From the NCBI GenBank assembly GCA_022539475.1, contig VCMS01000328.1, positions 1 to 59,618 on the forward strand: a stretch of DNA of 59,618 nucleotides. Reading direction: 5' to 3'. Every line of letters begins with the position of its first letter. Position 1 is the stretch's first letter. Under the pieces are notes generated by a model. It did not search any database, was not told the origin of the DNA, and was given only the letters and a program-made list of their open reading frames with translations. Made by a program: the position numbers and the translations under genes. Source of the DNA: Gracilaria domingensis. Its lineage: Eukaryota; Rhodophyta; Florideophyceae; Gracilariales; Gracilariaceae. Shown here in pieces: positions 48,884 through 59,231 of the stretch.

Positions 48884-49128
48884 GTTGTGGAGATAAACGG
48901 GGTAATGAAACGAAATTGTTGGGGGGGAAGGGGTGAGGGGGGGGGTGCATGGTTCAGATATTCCGGGAGACTCCGCAGTTCCTGCTTTTTAGGAATTTGA
49001 GGTGCCCAATGGGTCGCAAATATCGCCGTTACAGATGAAAAGCTCCAGTGTACATGTACAACAACGCGTATTGCAGTCAGCTGCAACATTCACAAGCATA
49101 TTTACTTTCTATTCGGTACTGAACTCAT
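48884..49128. other. Intergenic spacer with G-rich tract
   Basis: Upstream of the coiled-coil gene and downstream of the methyltransferase-SET gene. Plus strand 48921-48946 has G-runs of 7, 4 and 9, able in principle to form a quadruplex. On the minus strand this is a C-rich stretch just upstream of ATG 48883. Confidence 0.5.
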
Positions 49129-52100
49129 CTATTGCTCCAATGTCAGAGCCCAGTCCCAGGCGTACTGCTCTCCGTAGTTGAAATACAACTCTTCGCCCCT
49201 CTCAAAATCTCTTACTGCTCTGCAACGAAGTAGAGCATAGTTAGAAAGGTCGGATTTAAACTGTATCACGGACTTCGCTTCCACCACCTGCACAATGGCA
49301 CCTCGAGTCCTGTTTGACCGGGGCTCCGATAAATCGGGATCCCCGGCATGATATCCGGCGTCGTTAATGTAGCCCCCGATACAAAAAGGCGCCGGGACAA
49401 TGTACGCTTCGCTCTCCTTCCTATCCTGAGCCTGTCCTGGTCTATTCCTCAGGTGCAGAAAATCCGTACCAGTCACAGTGACCATCATAGAAAACAACTT
49501 GTACCGCACTGGAGTTGCTCTGAGACAGCCAATTCCATACGTTAAGTGTCTTGTCTTCCCGTTCGTCAGATCCGTGTATACCAAAGTTCCATAAAAATGA
49601 CAGATAGTTTCCCCAGCCAATATCTTATGTTCCGTGAACACCCCCATACCAGCACGGGGATGTCGAATCTTAGAAGATGCTACATGTAAGCGATAGAGAT
49701 TGGCTTCAAAAGTCAATAGCATATGCATATCCATTAGATTCAGAGCTCCTCGGTACTTCTCCTCCCAAAGATCTACAGTATGCTGTCCACACTTGTCGAC
49801 AAAGTCCCAGTCCTTCCAGTATCTTCCTAGGAACTGAGTAATATGTGCAGGCATCACTTGGTACTGGGGGTAACCAAATGGAGCCTCCCATTCAAGCCGA
49901 CCTCGGTCCCGATGTGGAACCCGTTCATAAGTCGTTGAAGCCGTATCCACCACCTCCTGTTCAACCAGGATGTCATTCTTCCCCCCGCGAATAACTTCGG
50001 CCATAAGAGTCGTTAGATGGTGCTTCGCATGGCTGAAACATGGCCTATTCTTCTCGCACCCCAAGAACTTCCTATGCTTTGTCAGCGATAGGCACGCCCT
50101 ACCCGTAGAAAACGTTCCCGCGAACATGTCCATGACAAAATCACCCGGTCTTGTGAAGCGACATATCAACTCTTTCATCAACTCCCTCGACTTCTGCTCC
50201 GGTCTAATGTACTGCCCACCTGGTACTGAACTACCTGGCTCATGTACCTTCCATGTCAAGCACTCCCCCGCTCTCGGTTTTGGCACCCGGTCAATTACAT
50301 TCCTGTTAGGCGGGAAAGTAGAAGGAATGAAATTGTTCTCCTCAAATGGAGTAAGACTGGCTTCCTCCGATGGTCGCAATCCACGCTTCACCCCATGAAC
50401 GGCGTACTCCGTTACGGGCTGTATCCCAAACTTCCGTGTATTCCCTCCAACATTACTTCGATCCCGGATGAACACCAGTGGATTCGCATCCACTTTAAAC
50501 GAAGGCGTGAGTTCTGGTTTACCTTCGCTTCCAGCTTCATCTTTAGTACTCGCCGTTTCCGAAAGTATCCTGTGCCAAACATGAAACTGTGTCATGGCAC
50601 AGAATATAATGAAGTGCCCACCTGACCGAAGCGCGGAACTTATTAAGTCAGCCGTACGGATCATGTCATCCTCACTGAAGACATCGTGAGCACTATTCCG
50701 TTTGCTTCTCTTCCTTCCAGTGTTAAAGGGAAGGTCTGTTAGGACAAGCTGTGCCTCACCCCATAAAATCTCACTCTGATTCACAAACGTTTCGTGTGTG
50801 TGCCTCAGGTCCTTCATGTCACAGTTGTACGCTACAAAGTGTGACTTTCTCATCCCCTTCCACACCTTGTCCATATTCATTCGAAGGAGACTGGATATCC
50901 CGTTCATGGGCGGCTCAATACCAGTCTTTTGGATGTTGTAACCGGCAACCCGAGATTCATGCTGCGCAAGATTCACCGGCTTCTCGAAGTCGTCACCATC
51001 GGAGCTCACGAGGTTCATATACTCTCGACGAGGTGGGGGTGGGGCAGACTTGGTCGAAGAAGGTTCGGCATTACCGGAATTTTTAGGGGTTTTCGTCAGT
51101 TCAATATCAGGTTTCGCATGAATGCCGACATGGAACCCTGCCGCATGACGCATATCCTGTATCGGTTTCCATAGCAACTCCGAAAACTTCTGAAATCGAG
51201 CAGGCAACTCACCGGAGTCAGAACCAGATACGGTATCCATCCGTATCTCCGAAAACTCTATCCAGTTCCTCATCTGATCAGCCCGTAAGCTATGGAGGCT
51301 ATCGTGGGTGCATACGGTTTCGAGGTCTGTCAAAAATTCCTTAGCCAGTATTCGGAGGTTTGTATCGCATTCATCACTCAAGGTCTCCACCGATCCACTA
51401 GTACTGCTCTGTGGCACATCATTTGTGTTGAATCGAGTACTCTGGCTCGGCGGGGCATAACCAGACTCCCGTGTCTCTAGCGCCGTATACTTCAACGTCT
51501 GCATATTCATGTAAATGTATGGTTTCACCATATGCTGAACGTTTGTGTATCCAAGATGAGCCGCAAAACAACTCCATGCCCATACGACCTCACTGAAAGC
51601 GAATCCCAGTCGATCACAGTTGTCTTTGGAGAACGACGTAAAAGTGGGTATGTACACAGATGGTGCGTGGTTCACTTTTCGTTTCTTTTTCGGTTGTTTC
51701 TTCTTCATCATTCGGATGTTGTCGTTCTCTCCCATTATGTGGCCGAGGTATGATAAGTATATAACGACCTCAAATGGGTTCACAGCTGTTGGTGGGATGA
51801 ACACTGTCGTCTTCAGAACCTGCTTTCTCCTGGTCATGAAATAACCAACCAGGCATCGCACCGGTTGGTATATACCCATATCCATAGAGAGAAGGAAAAA
51901 ATCGCGCAGTCTCTGGTCCTCATCCCCGTCCTTCTTGTCAAGAAGCTTCGTTACAAGATATCGTTCTTCCACAGGTTTGTTATTCACAACACTCTTTCGC
52001 AGCTGTTGCAGTGTCAAGTTCTGGAGGTTCTTGGAGTTAGTGGCCTCCTCAAACATCTTCCTTGCCTCCGGAATATCCTTATAGTTCTCGGCGAAGAACT

Positions 52101-52266
52101 CTATTAACCCTCTAAACCCCACGTCCCGTGGCCGATCAGGGCCTCCATCGCTGTTTGCCAAAGCATCGCGAAGAACCAAGAAAAGTCTGACATATGCATG
52201 GAACGCCGGAGGCGGAGCACTCATGTCGATAGGATGTATCTCCTCTCCATCATCGGTGGAATCCAT
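49129..52266 (-). CDS. DNA methyltransferase-SET domain fusion protein, 1045 aa
   Basis: Intact single-exon frame. N-terminal 470 residues are unassigned, with a basic nuclear signal KKKQPKKKRKV at 188-198 and a Pro-rich linker near 410. Residues about 500-755 form an N4/N6-type DNA methyltransferase in the order IV-X-I: motif IV is LVLTDLPFN (D511-L-P-F514), motif X is RPEQKSRELMKELI (688-701), motif I is VMDMFAGTFSTGRA (711-724), followed by FLGCEKN. Aspartate in motif IV favours adenine N6 as target (inference). Residues about 865-1040 are a SET domain: GMGVFTEHKI (873-882), the YINDAG block in the place of NHxC (966-971), and GEELYFNYGEQY (1024-1035). No cysteine-rich pre- or post-SET is seen. 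The protein could therefore write both DNA and lysine methyl marks in the nucleus. The ATG is only 30 bp from a TTTAAA box, so Met15 is a possible alternative start. Stop is TAG. Confidence 0.85.
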   Translation of the reverse strand: MDSTDDGEEIHPIDMSAPPPAFHAYVRLFLVLRDALANSDGGPDRPRDVGFRGLIEFFAENYKDIPEARKMFEEATNSKNLQNLTLQQLRKSVVNNKPVEERYLVTKLLDKKDGDEDQRLRDFFLLSMDMGIYQPVRCLVGYFMTRRKQVLKTTVFIPPTAVNPFEVVIYLSYLGHIMGENDNIRMMKKKQPKKKRKVNHAPSVYIPTFTSFSKDNCDRLGFAFSEVVWAWSCFAAHLGYTNVQHMVKPYIYMNMQTLKYTALETRESGYAPPSQSTRFNTNDVPQSSTSGSVETLSDECDTNLRILAKEFLTDLETVCTHDSLHSLRADQMRNWIEFSEIRMDTVSGSDSGELPARFQKFSELLWKPIQDMRHAAGFHVGIHAKPDIELTKTPKNSGNAEPSSTKSAPPPPRREYMNLVSSDGDDFEKPVNLAQHESRVAGYNIQKTGIEPPMNGISSLLRMNMDKVWKGMRKSHFVAYNCDMKDLRHTHETFVNQSEILWGEAQLVLTDLPFNTGRKRSKRNSAHDVFSEDDMIRTADLISSALRSGGHFIIFCAMTQFHVWHRILSETASTKDEAGSEGKPELTPSFKVDANPLVFIRDRSNVGGNTRKFGIQPVTEYAVHGVKRGLRPSEEASLTPFEENNFIPSTFPPNRNVIDRVPKPRAGECLTWKVHEPGSSVPGGQYIRPEQKSRELMKELICRFTRPGDFVMDMFAGTFSTGRACLSLTKHRKFLGCEKNRPCFSHAKHHLTTLMAEVIRGGKNDILVEQEVVDTASTTYERVPHRDRGRLEWEAPFGYPQYQVMPAHITQFLGRYWKDWDFVDKCGQHTVDLWEEKYRGALNLMDMHMLLTFEANLYRLHVASSKIRHPRAGMGVFTEHKILAGETICHFYGTLVYTDLTNGKTRHLTYGIGCLRATPVRYKLFSMMVTVTGTDFLHLRNRPGQAQDRKESEAYIVPAPFCIGGYINDAGYHAGDPDLSEPRSNRTRGAIVQVVEAKSVIQFKSDLSNYALLRCRAVRDFERGEELYFNYGEQYAWDWALTLEQ

Positions 52267-52281
52267 CGCTTCAGCGCAAAC

Positions 52282-53030
52282 AACGGATGCGAGCCTTTAA
52301 ATGGCGACTTACGCTGGGCACCCCCGCTTTCGGCAGCTCCTCCCAGCCCACTGCCAGTCTCGTCCGTGTCCGTGTCCGCTCGGTGCGAGAGCGTCGCGTG
52401 TCGGCCACGTCACGATTCCGAGCTATTTCAAAAGTCGCGTAATGTGCTAAAAGCCGCGCATCAAGTGGGTGTGAAGCGCTAGTTTCCCCTAGTTCGATAT
52501 ATGTGCACGACGTGTGCAGCGAAATCACTGCCGGAAGTGCCGCGAGGAGTGCTTTGGAAGGTCTCCGGAAGGCGCCGGAATGTGGCCAGAACGTGCCCGC
52601 GGGCGGGGGGTCGGTCGTGTTAGGGTACCTACCCTAACACGACCGGACCCCCCCGCCGGCGGGCACATTCTGGCCACATTCCGGCGCCTTCCCGGGACCT
52701 CCCAAAACACGCCGCCCCGCAGTGATTTCGCTACACCAGGCCGCCGGTACGTTGGCGCCGCTGTCCACGTGTATTTGCGGGAGTAGGCTGTACATGGAAG
52801 TGAATGAGTGTACTCTTGACTACTATGCAAAGCATTTGAAGAGCATGATTAGAGAGCGCGACCATTGCTCGCGTGAGTCATCATTGCGCGAACTCCACGA
52901 CTCTAAAGCGTACAATGAGCGTGCGAGCGGCCACGGACAGGACACGGACGAGACTGGCAGTGCGCTGGGAGGAGCTGCCGAAAGCGGGGGTGCCCAGCGT
53001 AAGTCGCAATTTAAAGGCTCGCCTCCGTTC
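52282..53030. promoter_or_regulatory. Divergent promoter built as a large inverted repeat
   Basis: Outer arms 52282-52382 and about 52924-53030 are inverted copies, roughly 100 bp each and over 90 percent identical by eye. Each arm holds, reading toward its gene, a GC-rich block (GCTGCCGAAAGCGGGGGTGC) then ATTTAAAGGCTCG. The TTTAAA boxes are at 52296-52301 (30 bp from the methyltransferase-SET ATG) and 53010-53015 (77 bp from the ParB-dioxygenase ATG). Identical promoter arms imply that both genes answer to the same signals. Between the arms lies a second palindrome (52518-52732). Confidence 0.75.
52518..52732. repeat. Inner palindrome, about 105-bp arms
   Basis: Arms 52518-52627 and 52630-52732 pair around the two bases CC at 52628-52629. 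The innermost 16 bp are perfect (CGGTCGTGTTAGGGTA / TACCCTAACACGACCG) and the outermost 14 bp are also perfect (AGCGAAATCACTGC / GCAGTGATTTCGCT). The middle part is imperfect but clearly paired (GGCGCCGGAATGTGGCCAGAA). It could be a foldback or MITE-like insertion, a pair of abutting element ends, or a regulatory hairpin. No flanking target duplication was recognised. Confidence 0.85.
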
Positions 53031-53091
53031 TTGTATCGTCCAGAGCGAGAGTATTGTTGATATACACCTTTCACTGCAATAGCTGTTCAAG

Positions 53092-56000
53092 ATGAAGCCA
53101 ACTCGTGTTCGAAAGCGTACGCAAAGCGTGACTCCTCGCACTCGGCGGAGCACTCGATTATTGCAAGGTGGAATGCGGATTTCTCTGCAGATGGATATTG
53201 AGAATGAAGGAAAGGTGATAGTCGGGAAAGCGTTGTTGCATGGAATTGGAAGTGTTCTACGCCGCGAGTTGCACGGGAAGCAATTGGACCCAGATCTTGT
53301 GGTGGTTCATAATATTCTCATCAGTCGAAGCGGTCAGACGTTCTACCCTTACCGGGCGGAGGGCCTGGATCTTCCACAATACATCCAGGATCTCCCGACG
53401 GCCCCTCCTTGGGATGAGAAAATAGTGGAACCGGTGGCAGCCAGCATTCCGGCGTCGAAGCGAGGAACGGTGAGCGCTATGAGTGAGGTGATGACGCCGA
53501 CAAGCCGCACGGAGCCAATTCGAAGTTCATCAACACCGAGAGGTAGCGCATCAGTAGCACCTCCGCGGGCAGGTCCGTCGTCTGTTACGAAGCGGTCTAT
53601 GGAGACGAGAGCATCCCCAGCTACGAAGCAGACAGGTCAAACAAAGTCTACCTCCGCTACGAAGCCCACTGCGTCGAAAAGGGCTTCTCCTGCGATGAAT
53701 CAGACCGTCGACAAAAGGGGATCTTCTGCGTCGAAACAGAGGGTTCAGCAGGGGACGGCTGTGCAAGAGGAGGAAGATGAGATCATAAAAGGTCCCCTTC
53801 CAGACGCGGATGCGCAATCCGCACAAGGAGCTGGTCCATCTGTACCCCAAACTGCACCACAAACTGCCGAGCAGCAGGACGATGACGTTGTGCTTCTGTC
53901 CGCAAGAATGACACGTTCAAGTGTTTCTGGCGAGCGGTCTGGAACACAAGGGACACCTACTCGGAGCAAGACGTACAGACGAATTCGTCAGAAGGTACCA
54001 AAAGTGAACCTCAATCAGTACCGGATGGTTGTTGTTACTGTTGACATCAGTCTGGTGGACACTCCGCCCAATGTACTCCGTGGAGTAAGTAAACGCCACG
54101 TTGAAGCCCTTGTGAAGAGTATGGAGGAGCGGGGGATATTGCAGTCGATGGGTTCTCCAGTGGTGGCCTTACAAGATGCTACTACGGGAGAGAGGGATAC
54201 TGACAAGGGACGCCTAACGAAGAAGTGCTTCATTGTAGATGGTTTGCATCGTCTGAAAGCTATACAATATTTGGCAGCGACTGGTGCACCGAAGTGGAAG
54301 CGATTAGCCAAGTTTTGGCGTTGCAATCTGCTGATACGAAGAGATGGGAGACCCATTGGGATGAAGGAATTGTTATGTGTTGCTTCGTACCTCAATGAGT
54401 CGACGAGTACCATGCGAAGGATGATTTTTGCAGACAAGATACACTCTATAGTTAGTGTGGTCGCCATTCTAATTGAAGATGTTGAGGGGGTGACTCCGGC
54501 AGACGTGGATCCTGCAGAAGTAACAGAAGTGTTGAAGGAGAGCCAACTGATTGGGACTGTGCAAGAGCGTCAGTATCTGAGATATGCCAATGTCGCCCTG
54601 CAACTCATGTCTCCTGAGGGAATGCTGGCCCATTTCGAGGATATATGTGAGACTGTGAGTGACATACGTCTCACACATCTGTCCCATACTCCGCTTTATG
54701 TTTTGGATGCCGAGGAGTTTTCCTTCATTCTTGATTGTCTTCAGATGTTTCTATTGAAGGGCAAGTCGACGAAGACAAAGCAATGGAAACGTTTTGAGGA
54801 GGTTCGAGGTTTCTTTTATGATAGAGCAGTGTCCCTGTTCCGCGTGGCTCGAGCAGTGAGGAATGAACTGAACGAGGAAGAGTCCATGGAAGTGTTCCTG
54901 AAACGCGAAGTCAGTCTTTCTGCTCCATCGAATGAAGATGACGTTGAAGCCCCAGACAACAACGCAGCTGTGTATCAGTTCCTTTTGGGACAAGTTGTGA
55001 ACTTCAACACATTGCCGCGTGTTTGGAGCAGGACGAACTCAATTAGAACTGCCACGACTTCCGTTCAGAATCGATTGCGGACGATGGTCAAGGTAATTCC
55101 GCCCCCCGCACCATTGAAGCAGTCCGTGACGAAGAGGAGGACTCCCGCTGCTGCTGCTGCAACATCTGGCAGTGAAGAAGGGGAGCCGCGAAGAAGTGCA
55201 CGAGAACGGGCGCAGGTGAGTTATAGGGAAATTGAGCACGGCCGAAATCGAGGTGCCATAGAAGTTCTGGATAGCCCCGAAGAAGAACAGCGGGCTCCGC
55301 CGAGGAAGAAACGGAGAAAGACTTTCACACAACAGATGAGATCTACTCTGAACAGCATGACACCGGATGACCTGATGTCTCAACTAAATGAACATGTGCT
55401 GAGAGGAAGGTCGATGAAGGTTCAATTCGTGGCATTGGAAGAGGGAGCGAATGCAGAGAACGCAGGCAGTTCTGCATTTGTGGATGACGAAGAGCTTCTT
55501 TCTGTGACAGTTCCACGGGTTGTAACCGTCGAGAAAGATGCTGCGCCAGACGATCAGCAAGAGACAGGTGGGGGGTCATTTGATGACGAGTTACCTATAG
55601 CACTTCCGGAATCTGAGGAGCGCGGACTTGTTCGAGGAGACCCATATGATGGCCCACCGAACCCATCATGGTGCGGGTATGTCAGGCTGAGACCGCAGGA
55701 ATGGCAAGGGAAGAACGTAATTGAGCACAAGGACCCCGGGCTCAGAGTCATTCACTTGCCGAAGGGACATAGGTCGGAGCTGCTAAGTGTCTCGAATCTC
55801 AGAGATGTACACCATCTTGTCTTTTGGCACGCTGCAAGGGCTGAACATCTCCTACGGGCGGAGACTTTATGTATGCAGTATCCTCGTACTCGACCGACAG
55901 GTATGGATGATGAAGAGGTGCTGTGGGTTGCTGCGAAGGAGCATGACGAATTTGGGCAAATGTTCTTCGCCCGAATGCAAGCTGAGCTAAGGCAGAATGG

Positions 56001-57000
56001 ATATTGCGTGCTTGATGGCTTTGCGACGGATAATGGTGTCCCTAAATGGGAGGAGCTGGAAGAAGTTCGGGAGTTCGGAGATGTGTCGGGGAAGTTGGTG
56101 GACTTCTTCGAGAATGAGTACGGAGCGATGCCGGATATACGGAAAGGGGAGGAACAGAAGTCGTTTGTTCAAATAATCAACGATGATGAAGGATGGAAGG
56201 ACGGTAGCGATGGAACATTTGAGGGGAGAGTGATGTCGACACGTTGGGTACGTTGGAGAAGCCGGAGGATAATGAGGAGCTCAGGTGGGTTGTAAGGTCG
56301 CGTGCTTTACTTGATGTTCGAATGGGTACAATTGCTGCGGCTTTGGGACTATGGGACAATGAAAGGAAGCTGTGAAGATGTACACTCCGAAAACTGGTGG
56401 TCGATTTCTGGGAACGACGAGAAAGTGCAAGCGCCAGACGCTGCACAACGACTTCAGTGGTCAAAGGAAACAAGGAATACTGGTAACCCCGGATACTTTG
56501 TAATGGCCTCTGGAAAAGAGAGCTTTCCTCTCTGGGTGAGCGCTGGAAGCCATCAACTGGTGGGGATGAACAACCAACAGTTGCGAGTGATGTCGGAGGT
56601 GTATCCAGCGAAGAAGATAATCATCCCACCGTACTCTGTATTCGTGGGCCGTGGTGATGTGACACATGCTGGAGCAAGTGGGAAGGACAAGGTGGATAGG
56701 CCAGAGTCTATAGATTTTCTGGTTAGATACCACATGTACATGGTACCAGAGGGCTACGCACTACCTGATGCTGTTCATCGGGTGCGGGATTTCCGACCCA
56801 CGTTTGTCAATGGTGACGAGGAGGAGGAGGCGGAGGATGAACTGTTGTCCGATAAGGAGGGTGGGGCGGTTGACATGGAAGAAGACCAAGTGGTCGTGGA
56901 GATTGGTGTGGAAGCCGACGCCGGTAGAACCGAAGTGCTCGAGAGTAGTAGTGATGACGAGTTGCCAGTAATGAGGCTGCGAGCGCCTCGAAGTGGATGA
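53092..57000 (+). pseudogene. ParB-like domain joined to 2-oxoglutarate/Fe(II) dioxygenase, frameshifted at the C-terminus
   Basis: ATG 53092 opens 1067 intact codons. N-terminus is basic, then a long Ser/Thr/Lys/Pro-rich region (about 110-300). A ParB-like domain at about 305-450 shows RGVSKRHVEALVKSMEERG and IVDGLHRLKAIQYL (381-394, matching the ParB GERR-x-x-A box). A helical region, a basic patch RKKRRK (about 738) and an acidic linker follow, then the start of an oxygenase fold (LRQNGYCVLDGF, about 966). The rest lies in other frames: one shift near 56225, a second near 56372, a third near 56456. Each equals one lost (or two gained) bases, and together they restore the first frame. In the shifted parts the iron ligands are visible: HND at 56444-56452, distal His at 56665-56667 in GDVTHAGA, and a candidate 2-oxoglutarate Arg at 56725-56727. 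Last stop TGA at 56998-57000. Substrate unknown; oxidation of a methylated base or side chain is an inference from its partner gene. Confidence 0.7.
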
Positions 57001-58685
57001 AAATGAGATGATTAGTAAATTATGAGTGTCTTTGCGAGTACTAAGAGTAGTATATTATTACAAGGCTATGCATATGAACATAGAAAAGGTGCGGCAGGCT
57101 GGTAATTGAACAAATGTCAAACGTCTTTGGTCCAGTTGCGTCTAATTGCAACATGCCAAATGCTCGGTATGGTTAACATCATTGGTGGCACCAGTCAATT
57201 CGCAATTGAACATGTAGCGTCCTAACATTTCTGAAACTGCACTTAAGGTTGCTTTTAAGAGAAGTATGAAACTGAGAAGTCTATACAGTTCCTGTCTATG
57301 CGGTACTTGTGGCAGTGTGGTGACTGTATCAGGAAAAATGGCAGAGGAACAGAGAGACTTGGCGGAAATTTCACCCAATACCTTTCTAAGTTCATATATG
57401 CCAATGGTTACGGTATATTAAGTTCCGTTGATGAACTTGAGAAGAGAAGGAGAGTCAATTCCAGAAGAAGTGTGAAGTATGATAGAGGTCATTGAAACGT
57501 GGGTTCGAATTTCACAGGGCTGGATGTGGCGACGGTGGAGGGATGTATGTGTTATGATAGTGTTTGTTGTTTATGTAGGACTCGAGACTATAATGGTTTG
57601 GTTGTCTCGGTCGGATATCAATGGAGCTTTCTCCGCGTTGCGTCTGACGAAGAGTTATTGAGTAATGTGAGATGGGGCAGTTGTCCAGTGAGGAGTGCTG
57701 AGCGGAATTCGCCGTTATCCTTACTCACTAGTGCACACGTTTGACACTGGCAAGGGATTTAAATAGGAGGCAATGGTATTGTGAATGATGATGAGAAGGG
57801 GTTCGTGGGAGACCAGAAGTGATACGTGGGCTTCCCAATTCGTGTTACCAATCAAACTGTGGCAGTGGAGAGAGAAGTGGATTCTGCTATTGGGGAATCC
57901 TCTGTGTGTCAGAAGAGTGTTGATGGTTTTTATCTACTTCCCCGGCGATAAAAAGTTGCGAAATTGACAAGCCTCAACTACGATAAAAGGAAAGCGGACG
58001 GAGGAAAATCTATGATGGATATGAATCCTCGAGATTTATTGATACGCGCATTGACGTCGTGACGCTTCGAAAATAGTACTTTGAAGCGAAGGACCTTTGC
58101 ATGAGGTAGGCGTGTACTGGCGTTCACGTCAAAGAAGATGTATCCCCGGGTAGAGTACACAACCTGTTTCGAAGCGTGAGAGTGTGTAATTCGACAATTA
58201 TGCTGGTGGCTCTGGTTCGTACGCTACGAGAAGAAAGACAGCGAAGATAAAAACCACCATGAACATAAGAAAAGTATGTGAGGATAGTATGACGACACTG
58301 TTTATTACTGAAATCTCATAGCTCATAGACTAGATGATTGACAGGCAGTCGTAAGCACGTAAGAAGCAAGATGCGCAAGAGCATGTCTTAAAGCCGATTG
58401 ACACTTATTTTGTGTTATGTGCCTCTCTGTTTACAGTTCTGCCGACCCTTCTGATTCTCAATGGCACGTCCTCGCACCCCATCAACGAAGATATAGTTAC
58501 CGCTGCTGGGAGCGGTTCGTCTCGCCGTTCACATTGAACTAGCCAGGGTGCAGTTCATATAAGAGGGCCATGCATTGGAAGGGATTCCCGAAAGCATAGG
58601 ACGAAAACGTGGGTCGAAACTGGGCTCGTTTTCAACCAAGCTAGCCGAGCCCCACTATTTTTCGTGAAACGAAATGTCCCCTATG
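57001..58685. other. Spacer downstream of the dioxygenase gene, no supported gene
   Basis: About 1.7 kb with only short ORFs (up to 81 codons) and no recognised motif. A TTTAAAT word is at 57756-57762. A short inverted pair CGCTTCGAAA / TTTGAAGCG lies near 58061-58086. No obvious terminal inverted repeat matching the region left of the transposase was found. Confidence 0.4.
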
Positions 58686-58979
58686 TCACATTTCGATCGT
58701 TGATTGTGTGCGTACGCAAACGCGGTTCGGAATAAGGATGCTCAACACTTTTGAAATACCGCGAGTTAACTTCTGTTTTCCACTTCGGACAGTCCAGTTG
58801 TACGTGAAGTTAGGGAGTCCACTGGTCTTTTCTAACGTGCTCAAAACTGCTTGTGACCGCCTGCTTCGTGAACTCGCGTGCGATTCATTTAATGTGTATT
58901 TAGCGAAGCTCTCAAGCCCTCGCGTGCACACTCGGTAGCTCTTTCGGCCTTCAAGCCGGAGATCTATCGGTATGCTCAT
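58686..58979 (-). CDS. Hypothetical short ORF
   Basis: 97 codons from an ATG at 58977-58979 (MSIPIDLRLEGRKSY) to TGA or an equivalent stop at 58686. Basic, with a C-terminal IPNRVCVRTQ. No recognised domain and no promoter evidence. A chance ORF is as likely as a gene. Confidence 0.15.
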   Translation of the reverse strand: MSIPIDLRLEGRKSYRVCTRGLESFAKYTLNESHASSRSRRSQAVLSTLEKTSGLPNFTYNWTVRSGKQKLTRGISKVLSILIPNRVCVRTQSTIEM

Positions 58980-59231
58980 GGATAATCTCACCCGTGGCCT
59001 GTGGGTTCAGAGGATTGCAAAAGTGTAGCCACGCTGCAGGTGCCTTCCCATGAAACTCTTCGGCTATCCTCTATTATCTCGCCCAAGTAGCAATTCCGAA
59101 AAGGCGCAACGCGTGCATTGACTGTACGTGTCATGCATTTGAGCTGTTCGCAGGAATGTTCTCCGCCACTGCTTTTCGAGAGTACCGTCAATATCCACTT
59201 AATCACGGCGTAAGCCATTTTCGAATATTCG

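Noticed and set aside
57495..57520. GGGTTCGAATTTCAC, looking like a tRNA T-arm
   Set aside because: No acceptor, D or anticodon arms can be paired around it.
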